Source of the DNA: VRUG01 sp965372745
Lineage (GTDB): Bacteria; Planctomycetota; Phycisphaerae; Sedimentisphaerales; Anaerobacaceae
Assembly: GCA_965372745.1 (NCBI GenBank)
Contig: CBDVDM010000036.1
Span: 1 to 14,839 of the forward strand
Direction: 5' to 3'
DNA: 14,839 bases
The notes beneath the pieces were generated by a model. The model did not search any database, was not told the origin of the DNA, and saw only the letters and a program-made list of their open reading frames with translations. This document shows, one piece after another, positions 5,415 through 13,184 of the stretch. A program made the translations under genes and the position numbers. Positions within the stretch are counted from its first letter, which is position 1; each line of letters starts with the position of its first letter.

Positions 5415-6548
5415 TTGAATCCTGATTTCACACAGATAGCTCTATATATACATATTCCTTTTTGCACTCAAAAGTGTTGCTATTGCAGCTTCTATTCCGA
5501 ACCTGTTGCAAATCATACTCCCGCGATTCTAATCTCTGCGCTGATTAAAGAACTTGACAAATTCGCCGACGCAACTGTTCGTACCGCCTACATTGGAGGC
5601 GGCAGCCCAAGTTGTCTGGCTGCCGAACAACTTATAAGACTGACCGAACATATTGTCACTCTCTGGCCTGACATTGCTGAATTTACCATCGAGATAAATC
5701 CCGGACAACTGACAGCTGATACATTAACCATGCTTTACAGCATCGGCGTAAACAGAATATCAATCGGAGCGCAGTCTTTTAACTCCAGCGAACTCGAATT
5801 TCTTGGAAGACGGCACACAGTCGATGTGATAAAGACGACAGTTTCAACCGCTAAACAAATCGGTTTTGAAAATATCAATCTGGATTTGATTTTTGCAATC
5901 CCGGGTTCGACAATTGACAGCTGGGCCAATAGCCTAAACACTGCCGTTGGTCTTGATGTTGGCCATATCTCTGCTTACAGCTTAACTTACGAACATGGTA
6001 CCTTGCTCGAAAAAATGTTGAGACTGGGCCAGGTAGAAGCCATTGACGAAAAACTTGACCGTCAGATGTATGAATTTGCGATTGATGCGCTGACTGCTAA
6101 TGGTTTTGTCCAGTATGAGATATCGAACTTTTCCAAACCCAAATTCCAATGCCGGCACAACCTGACCTATTGGGCAAACAAACCTTATATTGGTATTGGC
6201 CCGGCTGCAACTTCATTTTTAGATGGCAAGCGAATCACAAATGTTGCTGATATTGAAAAATATGCATCTGCCATTGAGACCGGCGACGAAATAGTTGACC
6301 AAACGGATGTGCCTGATAAAATCGAATATGCCTGCGAAACTGCGGTTCTGAATCTTCGCCGAACATGCGGTATTGACATGGCCGAATACAAACAGCAAAC
6401 CGGCTTTGAATTGATAGAACTTTTCGCTGAGATAATTGATAAATACAGAAAAATGAAACTTCTAAAAATTGAAAACGGCAGGCTCTTTCTTGTCCGCAGC
6501 GCCTTGGCTATCGCCGATTCAATCCTGTGCGACTTTGCAGTCATTTAA
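5415..6548 (+). CDS. hemW: Radical SAM heme chaperone HemW (HemN-like)
   Basis: The protein has 377 residues from a TTG at 5415, placed about ten bases after AAGGAG (5399-5404); a TTG at 5385 without a ribosome site is the alternative. The radical SAM cluster motif is CTQKCCYC (Cys17, Cys21, Cys24), followed by Phe as in HemW. Further family marks are GGGSPS, IEINPG, RISIGAQSF, LDLIFAIPG, HISAYSLTYE and CRHNLTYW. The N-terminal extension of true coproporphyrinogen III dehydrogenase (HemN) is absent, and HNLTYW is typical of HemW, which delivers heme to respiratory enzymes and is not itself a heme-synthesis enzyme. GGGSPS replaces the commoner GGGTPS. It lies between csp and lepA on the same strand; the terminator upstream implies its own promoter, which I could not identify. 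Confidence 0.88.
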   Translation: MNPDFTQIALYIHIPFCTQKCCYCSFYSEPVANHTPAILISALIKELDKFADATVRTAYIGGGSPSCLAAEQLIRLTEHIVTLWPDIAEFTIEINPGQLTADTLTMLYSIGVNRISIGAQSFNSSELEFLGRRHTVDVIKTTVSTAKQIGFENINLDLIFAIPGSTIDSWANSLNTAVGLDVGHISAYSLTYEHGTLLEKMLRLGQVEAIDEKLDRQMYEFAIDALTANGFVQYEISNFSKPKFQCRHNLTYWANKPYIGIGPAATSFLDGKRITNVADIEKYASAIETGDEIVDQTDVPDKIEYACETAVLNLRRTCGIDMAEYKQQTGFELIELFAEIIDKYRKMKLLKIENGRLFLVRSALAIADSILCDFAVI

Positions 6549-6556
6549 CCGCGTGG

Positions 6557-6590
6557 TTGTTTTTACATGCCGACAGTGTTACAATACTGT
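6557..6590 (+). promoter_or_regulatory. Candidate lepA promoter with overlapping inverted repeat
   Basis: TTGTTT (6557-6562) and TACAAT (6580-6585) are 17 bases apart, between the hemW stop and the lepA ATG. The -10 is enclosed by an inverted repeat, ACAGT (6573-6577) and ACTGT (6586-6590). The repeat is short and could be chance. Confidence 0.45.
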
Positions 6591-6616
6591 TTTGTAGAAT
6601 TGCAGGTAATTTATAT

Positions 6617-8413
6617 ATGAGTACCAGACATATACGTAATTTTTCGATAATTGCCCATATCGACCACGGTAAAAGTACGCTCGCAGACCGCATGCTCGAG
6701 CTGACCGGGCTGGTCAGTGAACGGGACAAAAAAGACCAATTGCTCGATGATATGGACCTTGAACGCGAACGCGGTATCACCATAAAAGCCTCAGCTGTCA
6801 CTATGCCTTATGTTTATGAAGGCAAACAATATATGCTGAACCTCATTGATACTCCCGGCCATGTCGATTTTCATTACGAGGTGTCAAGAGCGCTGGCTGC
6901 CTGCGAAGCGGCGCTGCTGGTAGTCGACGCAAGCCAGGGCGTCGAGGCTCAGACCGTCGCAAATGCCTATCTAGCTCTTGAGACAGACACCGAGCTTTTA
7001 GGCGTTATCAATAAAGTGGATTTGCCTGCCGCTCAACCTGACCGTGTGGCGGAGGAAATAGAGCATGTAATTGGTATAAGAAAAAACGAGTGCTTTCACA
7101 TAAGTGCAAAGACCGGCCAGGGTGTAAAAGAGCTTCTCGATGCGATAGTAACATTGCTTCCCCAGCCGAAGGATGAATCTAATGAGCCGGCTGCTGCCTT
7201 AATCTTTGACAGTCACTGCGATGAATATCGAGGCGTGATTTGCTATGTGCGCGTCTTTGCCGGTTCGCTGAAAGTTAAGCAGAAGATAAGATTTATGGGC
7301 GCCGAAAGAAGCCATCAGATATCTGAGCTTGGCAAATTTACACCGAAGATGACAGCGACTAAAGAGCTTGCTACCGGCGAGGTCGGATATGTCATAGCGA
7401 ATATAAAGCAGTTAACGGACGTCACCATAGGCGACACCATTACAGATGAAGACAAACCAGCCGTTAAACCGCTGGAGGGCTACAAGCCGCCGATGCAGAT
7501 GGTATTTTCTGATTTTTATCCCGGCAATAATACCGATTATCCGAAACTGCGCGCCGCCTTCGATAAACTTGCAATAAACGACGCAAGTTTTTCATTTACA
7601 CCACAAAGCTCACCTGCGTTAGGGTTCGGATTCAGATGCGGCTTTTTAGGACTTTTGCACATGGAGATTATTCAGGAACGATTAGAGCGCGAAAATGATA
7701 TAGACGTTGTTCAGACAGCACCTACGGTAAGTTATGAGATTGTCACCAAGGACGACAATGTAAAACGAATCGATTCGCCCAGCCAGCTGCCAGATGTCAG
7801 CCACATCGCCGAACTTCGTGAGCCGTTTGTAAGACTTGAAATCATTACTGGAACAGACACTATAGGAGCGGTAATGAAATTAGCAGACGGCAGACGCTGC
7901 AAACTTTTGAAAACCGATTATCTAAGCCCGACCAGATTACTGCTTGAATACAAGGCCCCGCTGGCAGAAATTGTCTATGACTTTTACGACCAACTGAAAG
8001 GAATGAGTAGAGGCTATGCAACGATGGACTACGAATTCACCGCCTTTGAAAAAAGCAACCTTGTCAAAATCGACATCCTCGTCAACAAGATAAAAGTTGA
8101 TGCCCTGTCGCTTATCGTTCATAAAAACACCTCTGTCGCCAGAGGCCGAAGAATCATAACACGTCTTAGAAAAGCCATCCACAGGCATCAGTTTGAAATC
8201 CCACTCCAGGTCGCAATAGGCGGCAAGATTATCGCCCGCGAAACTATAAAAGCCTTCCGCAAGGACGTAACATCCAAACTTTATGGCGGTGATATCACCC
8301 GTAAGATGAAAGTATTAAAAAAACAAAAAGAAGGCAAAAGAAGAATGAAGAGTATTGGCTCGGTACAGATACCACAAAAAGCCTTTATGAGCATCCTCGA
8401 CACCAGCAAATAG
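6617..8413 (+). CDS. lepA: Elongation factor 4 (LepA), ribosome-associated GTPase
   Basis: The protein has 598 residues from the ATG at 6617, the usual LepA length. The reading frame is open further upstream, but LepA proteins begin close to the I-R-N-F-S-I-I-A-H-I-D-H-G-K-S-T block, which starts at residue 6. GTPase motifs are AHIDHGKST (13-21, G1), DTPGH (78-82, G3), NKVD (132-135, G4) and SAKTGQG (G5). Domains II and III, the EF-G-like domain and the LepA-specific C-terminal domain follow, ending in the basic K-K-Q-K-E-G-K-R-R-M-K region typical of the family. LepA binds the ribosome; it has been reported to back-translocate tRNAs and to aid 30S biogenesis or initiation. The ribosome site is weak (AGGT). 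The stop is three bases from the stop of the convergent U32 gene. Confidence 0.97.
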   Translation: MSTRHIRNFSIIAHIDHGKSTLADRMLELTGLVSERDKKDQLLDDMDLERERGITIKASAVTMPYVYEGKQYMLNLIDTPGHVDFHYEVSRALAACEAALLVVDASQGVEAQTVANAYLALETDTELLGVINKVDLPAAQPDRVAEEIEHVIGIRKNECFHISAKTGQGVKELLDAIVTLLPQPKDESNEPAAALIFDSHCDEYRGVICYVRVFAGSLKVKQKIRFMGAERSHQISELGKFTPKMTATKELATGEVGYVIANIKQLTDVTIGDTITDEDKPAVKPLEGYKPPMQMVFSDFYPGNNTDYPKLRAAFDKLAINDASFSFTPQSSPALGFGFRCGFLGLLHMEIIQERLERENDIDVVQTAPTVSYEIVTKDDNVKRIDSPSQLPDVSHIAELREPFVRLEIITGTDTIGAVMKLADGRRCKLLKTDYLSPTRLLLEYKAPLAEIVYDFYDQLKGMSRGYATMDYEFTAFEKSNLVKIDILVNKIKVDALSLIVHKNTSVARGRRIITRLRKAIHRHQFEIPLQVAIGGKIIARETIKAFRKDVTSKLYGGDITRKMKVLKKQKEGKRRMKSIGSVQIPQKAFMSILDTSK

Positions 8414-8416
8414 TAT

Positions 8417-9613
8417 TTAATCTCCAACCCTTCTCAAAATTGTATAGGCCGGCAGAAACTCTTCGACCAGTATAAATTGTGAGTTGTTTGCAAACTCGAC
8501 TTGTTGGCCGTCTTCGGTTGTTAATGTTTCAGGCAGTGTGGTTTGTGATAATTTACCATCGACAGTTAATACCTCAAGCGTTTCACCGGCGTGGATTTTA
8601 TTTCTAACTTCCAAAACGCATTTATCATCGACTTTTCTTTTCAGCACATTACCGACAAAAATGGAATTGGATTTTGATACAGCTTCGTGAATTTCATAAT
8701 CTTCCGGGCCTATCGAACCTTTCATAAATCCTTCGCTATAGCCTCTGTTGGGCACACGGTTCAAAAGCTCAAGACCCTCCTGCTTTGTAAATTTTCTGCC
8801 GTCAATTACCTGTCGATAGAACGATACCACCGAAGCGATATAATGAATCGACTTCATCCTGCCCTCAATCTTGAATGATGTCACTCCGGCTTCTATCAAA
8901 ACAGGGACGAATTCAAATAGTGCCAGCTCTTTCGAATTGAAAAGATACAATCCTCTTTCGTCCTCGAATACCGGAAGGAATTCACCGGGCCTTTTCTCTT
9001 CTACAAGCATATAATTCCACCGACATGGGTGCTTACACTCGCCACGGTTGGCACGATGACCTGTCAGGTAATCACTTATTGCACATCTGCCTGAATAGGA
9101 AAAACATACCGAGCCGTGAATAAAGACCTCGGTCTCAATTCGGCCTTTAAGTTCTTTCTGGATTGTCTGTATTTGTTCCAATGACAGCTCTCTTGCAAGG
9201 TTGACTCTTTTTGCTCCCATTTGCTTATACACTAAAGCTGCCTGATAGCTTGTTGCGTTGGCCTGCGTACTGATATGCAAATCTGCATTTAATTTCAGCT
9301 TTGAAATTTGCGACAAAACTCCCGGGTCAGAAACGATAAAGGCATCAGCACCTGATTCGTCCAGCTTTTTGGCAATATTGATAATTTCATCATATTCATT
9401 CGAGAACGGATAAATATTTAGTGTAACATACCCTTTTTTCCCGTGTGCATGTAGAAATTCCAGCCCCTCTTTGGCCTGGGAAAAGCTGAAATTACCCGCA
9501 AAATTGCGCAGTGACCCGAATTCAGCACCGAAATACACTGCGTCGGCTCCATAGCGAACCGCCCACTTAAGTTTTTCCAGATTGCCAGCTGGCGCCAAAA
9601 GCTCCGGTTTCAT
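8417..9613 (-). CDS. Peptidase U32 family protein, TrhP/YegQ-like (putative tRNA U34 hydroxylation)
   Basis: The protein has 398 residues. The N-terminal TIM-barrel-like domain opens with ELLAPAGN (4-11) and VYFGAE (26-31). The signature block around 167-199 carries four cysteines, Cys170, Cys177, Cys193 and Cys197 (HGSVC, YSGRC, GEC, HPCRW), expected to hold an iron-sulfur cluster, and KIEGRMKS follows. A small C-terminal beta domain completes the family layout. Although named peptidases, characterised members such as E. coli YegQ/TrhP and B. subtilis YrrO act in prephenate-dependent 5-hydroxyuridine formation at tRNA position 34, while RlhA acts on 23S rRNA. The shorter length without an RlhA-type extension favours the TrhP group, but this is inference. 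A GGGGAA ribosome site lies five bases before the ATG. It is divergent from rlmN. Confidence 0.82.
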   Translation of the reverse strand: MKPELLAPAGNLEKLKWAVRYGADAVYFGAEFGSLRNFAGNFSFSQAKEGLEFLHAHGKKGYVTLNIYPFSNEYDEIINIAKKLDESGADAFIVSDPGVLSQISKLKLNADLHISTQANATSYQAALVYKQMGAKRVNLARELSLEQIQTIQKELKGRIETEVFIHGSVCFSYSGRCAISDYLTGHRANRGECKHPCRWNYMLVEEKRPGEFLPVFEDERGLYLFNSKELALFEFVPVLIEAGVTSFKIEGRMKSIHYIASVVSFYRQVIDGRKFTKQEGLELLNRVPNRGYSEGFMKGSIGPEDYEIHEAVSKSNSIFVGNVLKRKVDDKCVLEVRNKIHAGETLEVLTVDGKLSQTTLPETLTTEDGQQVEFANNSQFILVEEFLPAYTILRRVGD

Positions 9614-9727
9614 AAAAATTCCCCGTTGAAACTCATAATCTCTGACAAGATTAACATTGCATTAACTTACAATCAAGTACAATGACTGATTCGACAGTCT
9701 CTTTATTTTATAGTAAACTTAACACTT

Positions 9728-10762
9728 ATGGACAAAGACCTTAAAAACAAAACATTGCCTGAACTCGAAAAACTGGTTACAGAAATGGGGCGGAAAAAGT
9801 ACCTGGCTCAATATGTCTTCAATTTTATCCATCAAAAAAACGCCAGTAACATCTCCGATATAACCTCACTTGGCAAAACCTTCCGCCGGCAGCTAATCGA
9901 GCAGGGCTGCTACATATCACAGCTTGAAATCGTTAAAATCTTCAGAGACCCCGACAAGACAGTTAAATTTCTTTTCGAGCTGTCCGACAAGAAACGAATC
10001 GAAACAGTCCTCCTGTTTGAAAACAAAAGGACAACATTATGCGTCTCGACCCAGGTCGGTTGTGGGATGAACTGTTCGTTTTGCGCAACAGCTAAATTAA
10101 AACTCGACCGTAACCTTACTGCTGCTGAGATTGCCGACCAGGTATACACTGTCCAAAAACAAGGGTCTAAAATCTCGAACGTTGTTTTTATGGGCATGGG
10201 CGAACCCTTGCAAAATTATGACAATGCCATAAGAGCGGTTGAAATTTTAAATCACCCTGCCGGCAAAAAGATAGGAATAAGACATCTGACTGTCAGCACC
10301 TGCGGCCTTGTACCGGAAATCCTGAAACTGGCGGAAGAGCAAATCAGGCCTCGACTTGCAGTTTCACTGAACGCTGCGACCGACGCCGTCAGGAATAAGA
10401 TAATGCCCATTAACAAAAAATACCCGCTCAAAAAACTTTTTAAGGCTATTCAAAGCTATCAGTACAAAACCAGGCAACGTGTCACATTCGAATATGTTTT
10501 AATTAAGGATTTAAACGACAAGGTGGCACATGCGGATTTGCTCATAAAAAAATTGCGCGACATAAGCTGCAACGTGAACCTGATTGAATACAATCCGCAT
10601 CCGGGCTGTAAACTGCTCGCCAGTAACACAGAAACGATAGAACGCTTTGCCAAACATTTAAAGGACGCCGGTATAAAAACAAGTATACGATTAAAGAAAG
10701 GCCAAAGGATAAAAGCTGCATGTGGACAGCTTGGCGCAGACCGTCTTAAAGGTAGACAGTAA
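9728..10762 (+). CDS. rlmN: Dual-specificity RNA methyltransferase RlmN (23S A2503 / tRNA A37)
   Basis: This 344-residue radical SAM enzyme methylates C2 of adenine in 23S rRNA A2503 and, in many bacteria, of A37 in certain tRNAs. The cluster cysteines are Cys112, Cys116 and Cys119 (GCGMNCSFCATA). The methyl-carrying and resolving cysteines are both present: Cys332 in AACGQL corresponds to E. coli Cys355, and Cys105 to Cys118. Other marks are GMGEPLQNYDN (156-166), HLTVSTCG (186-193), SLNAATD (213-219) and NLIEYNPHPG (284-293). The segment before the C-terminal cysteine reads KKGQRIKAACGQL, where the common form has G-x-D-I, a small deviation. The start has no clear ribosome site, but the protein begins where RlmN homologues do. 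The stop abuts the next gene's ATG. Confidence 0.95.
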   Translation: MDKDLKNKTLPELEKLVTEMGRKKYLAQYVFNFIHQKNASNISDITSLGKTFRRQLIEQGCYISQLEIVKIFRDPDKTVKFLFELSDKKRIETVLLFENKRTTLCVSTQVGCGMNCSFCATAKLKLDRNLTAAEIADQVYTVQKQGSKISNVVFMGMGEPLQNYDNAIRAVEILNHPAGKKIGIRHLTVSTCGLVPEILKLAEEQIRPRLAVSLNAATDAVRNKIMPINKKYPLKKLFKAIQSYQYKTRQRVTFEYVLIKDLNDKVAHADLLIKKLRDISCNVNLIEYNPHPGCKLLASNTETIERFAKHLKDAGIKTSIRLKKGQRIKAACGQLGADRLKGRQ

Positions 10763-11878
10763 ATGAAAATCCTTGCACTTGAACCATACTACGGCGGAAG
10801 TCATCAAGCCTTTATTGACGGCTGGCGAGCTAACAGCAGGCACCAGTGGGAACTTCTGACACTGCCGGCTTATAAATGGAAATGGCGTATGCGTCACGCC
10901 GCTGTAACCTTTGCCGACCAGGTAAGTAAGCTCACCGATAAATCTCAAAACTGGGATGCAATTTTTTGCTCTGATATGCTGAACCTGGCAGAGTTTTTAG
11001 GCCTTGCACAAAAACAGATTCAAAATTTGCCTGCGATTGCTTATTTTCACGAAAATCAACTGACCTATCCTGTGCGTGTCGAATCTGAACGTGACTATCA
11101 GTTCGCAATGACCAATTTAACGACCGCGTTAGCTGCAAAAAGCGTCTGGTTCAATTCCGCTTTTCATAAAGAATCTTTTTTAGATGTCCTTGCGGAATTT
11201 CTCAAACGTATGCCGGACTTTCAGCCAACAGAAGCGATTGAGAAAATCAGAAACAAATCACAAATCCGCCCGCCGGGTATTAACGAAATGTCGCCACGAG
11301 CAGGCGAGAGAAAGCCCGGGCCTGCAAAAATATTATGGTGCGCCAGATGGGAGCATGACAAAAGGCCAGAGGATTTCTTCGAGTCTCTAAAGATTTTAAA
11401 GCAGCGAACCGGCAATTTTCGAATTTCTGTCACAGGCCAGCAGTTCAGAGATATTCCGGAAATCTTTAAATGGGCAAAAGAATATTTCAAAGACCACATC
11501 GACTGCTGGGGCTATCAGCATGATAGAATCCGATACGAACAAATATTAAAAGACAGCGACATAATAGTCTCAACCGCTGGACATGAGTTTTTCGGCATAA
11601 GTACTGTCGAGGCAATCGCCGCCGGTATTTACCCCGTTTTGCCAAAGAGATTATCTTATCCTGAAATATTACAGCTCGATAAAAACAAACAGGCTCAACA
11701 GTTTTTCTATGACAGCGGTATCGGCGCTTTGGCAGACAAATTAGCCGATTTGATTCAGCGAATTGAAGAAAATAATCTTTGGGTTAATGACAAGTCCATC
11801 GCAGCAAAACTAACCGAGCATTTTCAATGGAAAAACCTGGTACCTGTTTTGGATAATGCCTTGGAAAAGTTGCTTTAA
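10763..11878 (+). CDS. DUF3524 glycosyltransferase, tRNA-queuosine alpha-mannosyltransferase (QTMAN/GTDC1)-like
   Basis: The protein has 371 residues. The N-terminal third is the DUF3524 domain: LEPYYGGSHQAF (6-17), followed by the block LTLPAYKWKWRMRHAA (32-47), and YFHENQLTYP (94-103). The C-terminal half is a GT-B group 1 domain with CARWEHDKRPEDF (193-205) and HEFFGISTVEAIAAG (274-288), whose Glu275 and Glu283 make the E-x7-E donor motif. Human GTDC1 of this family attaches mannose to queuosine at the wobble position of tRNA-Asp. That the bacterial protein does the same is inferred from homology; the substrate and sugar are not proven. Its ATG (10763) follows the rlmN TAA with no gap, so translation is probably coupled. 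This pairing with a tRNA/rRNA modification gene supports a tRNA role. The genes that make queuosine are not in the window. Confidence 0.85.
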   Translation: MKILALEPYYGGSHQAFIDGWRANSRHQWELLTLPAYKWKWRMRHAAVTFADQVSKLTDKSQNWDAIFCSDMLNLAEFLGLAQKQIQNLPAIAYFHENQLTYPVRVESERDYQFAMTNLTTALAAKSVWFNSAFHKESFLDVLAEFLKRMPDFQPTEAIEKIRNKSQIRPPGINEMSPRAGERKPGPAKILWCARWEHDKRPEDFFESLKILKQRTGNFRISVTGQQFRDIPEIFKWAKEYFKDHIDCWGYQHDRIRYEQILKDSDIIVSTAGHEFFGISTVEAIAAGIYPVLPKRLSYPEILQLDKNKQAQQFFYDSGIGALADKLADLIQRIEENNLWVNDKSIAAKLTEHFQWKNLVPVLDNALEKLL

Positions 11879-11926
11879 GATTATTGTTTCGGCAGCTTCA
11901 TAACTCATTCCGGTTTCCCGTATAAA

Positions 11927-13081
11927 TTAGCTTCTTGAAAATCTTTTTGCCAGGCACACCACAAACAATGCCATCAAAAGTCCTCCAACGATAGCTTCGG
12001 ACATCGCCAGATACCTGTAAAAACCTTCAGCTGAAGGATACAAATCACCATAACCTAATGTTGTAAATGTTATCGTACTAAAATATAACCCCTGGAAGAA
12101 AGACGATTCTATGTCACCTTGCCTGCAAATAAGTGCGCCAGGTTGTGAATAAAAGAGTGCGCAGAAAATAATGACCAGCGCGCCAACCACCAGAACCCTT
12201 ACAGGTCTTTCTCCATAACCGAAAAGCAATTTGCCGAGCAGCAATTCCGGCAGCAGTCGGATTGATGATGTTAAGCGCAATACTTTTCTAAATCCCGACA
12301 GACTCTCATAGTTTAAACCTGTAAATTTTTGCCAAAGTCCGGCACAGCGTTCGTTGTAAAAGCATTCACCAGCCAGACGATAGTAGCCTGCCTCCTGGGC
12401 TGATTGTTTGACAAACCGCCAGAAACTTTCATCATCACCAAATCTTTTTCGGCCGAAGAAAACCGATTCATAAGCAGGAACAGAGCGGCTCGAGGCATAA
12501 ACGCCGTTGAAATCTGTCCGGTCTGCAAAGCGAGTTCCTGCAAAATTGACGCCTTTTGCAAAATGAGAATTTGTAAATCTTGCTGTCTGCTTAAACTCTG
12601 CGTTGCTGAAAAGACAATATCCTGCGAAATTGACTGTCCTGAATTTAGCGGCCTTTTCAAAACGAGCGCCTTTAAATGTCGCAACACTGTCAAAACTACA
12701 GCCGTCGAAGCTCCCAATACCTTTGAATACGGCATTTCTAAAGCGTCCTTGCGATTTAAATACCGAGCTGTTAAAAACAACATCTGATTCGAATATCACC
12801 GCAACGCTGTCCGGCTCGGACCAGGCGGCTGCAAAGACAACATTTCCCTCGAACGTGCACTTATCGAAAACAATCGACTGTGAAATTGTTAAGGTTTTTA
12901 CGTCACCCTGCTGCTCGGTCGCAAGCTTTTCCGTCTGGAATTTTTCAGCCTGGTCAAAAAACCGGTTTATATCCAGCGTGCCGGTAATAGTACAACTGTT
13001 AAAGCTGATGTCATTTCCGTCAGCTATCGCCTGCAGGAGCTGTCTTGCCGAGATACTTTGTTTTTCCCGCTTAAATTCCAT
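11927..13081 (-). CDS. Pentapeptide-repeat protein fused to a two-helix potassium channel
   Basis: The protein has 384 residues. Residues ~65-195 contain degenerate pentapeptide repeats with Phe at the central position about every five residues (FDKCTF, FRNAVF, FDGCSF, FKGARF, FSNAEF, FTNSHF, FAGTRF), expected to form a right-handed quadrilateral beta-helix. A soluble segment (~200-290) follows, then TM1 (~293-312), a pore helix with selectivity filter TLGYGD (341-346), and TM2 (~356-378), ending in a short basic tail. The filter is that of K+-selective channels of the Ion_trans_2 (KcsA-like) type, so a tetrameric inner-membrane channel with a cytoplasmic beta-helix is expected. The ligand or stimulus is unknown. 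It lies downstream of the sugar kinase on the same strand with a 103-base gap. No strong ribosome site is visible. Confidence 0.88.
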   Translation of the reverse strand: MEFKREKQSISARQLLQAIADGNDISFNSCTITGTLDINRFFDQAEKFQTEKLATEQQGDVKTLTISQSIVFDKCTFEGNVVFAAAWSEPDSVAVIFESDVVFNSSVFKSQGRFRNAVFKGIGSFDGCSFDSVATFKGARFEKAAKFRTVNFAGYCLFSNAEFKQTARFTNSHFAKGVNFAGTRFADRTDFNGVYASSRSVPAYESVFFGRKRFGDDESFWRFVKQSAQEAGYYRLAGECFYNERCAGLWQKFTGLNYESLSGFRKVLRLTSSIRLLPELLLGKLLFGYGERPVRVLVVGALVIIFCALFYSQPGALICRQGDIESSFFQGLYFSTITFTTLGYGDLYPSAEGFYRYLAMSEAIVGGLLMALFVVCLAKRFSRS

Positions 13082-13184
13082 CTTATACCAATTCCACTTA
13101 AAAACTGCGACTTAATCCGCGGTAACTTGTTTTACAAAAATTAGTTACAACCGTTAGACGCGCATTTTATTACTCTAAAGGGTA

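Noticed and set aside
6527..6616. N-terminal extension of the LepA reading frame
   Set aside because: It overlaps the end of hemW and contains the candidate promoter; LepA homologues start at the position given by the ATG at 6617.
9614..9727. Promoters for rlmN and the U32 gene in their divergent gap
   Set aside because: Several partial -35/-10 pairs can be drawn on each strand, but none has both good boxes and good spacing.
12313..12783. 156-codon minus-strand open frame in another frame of the channel gene
   Set aside because: The pentapeptide pattern and the pore motif lie in the 11927-13081 frame; this one shows no motif.
12603..13115. 170-codon plus-strand open frame opposite the channel gene
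   Set aside because: It is a shadow of the pentapeptide-repeat coding region; it has no recognisable domain and its composition follows the opposite frame.
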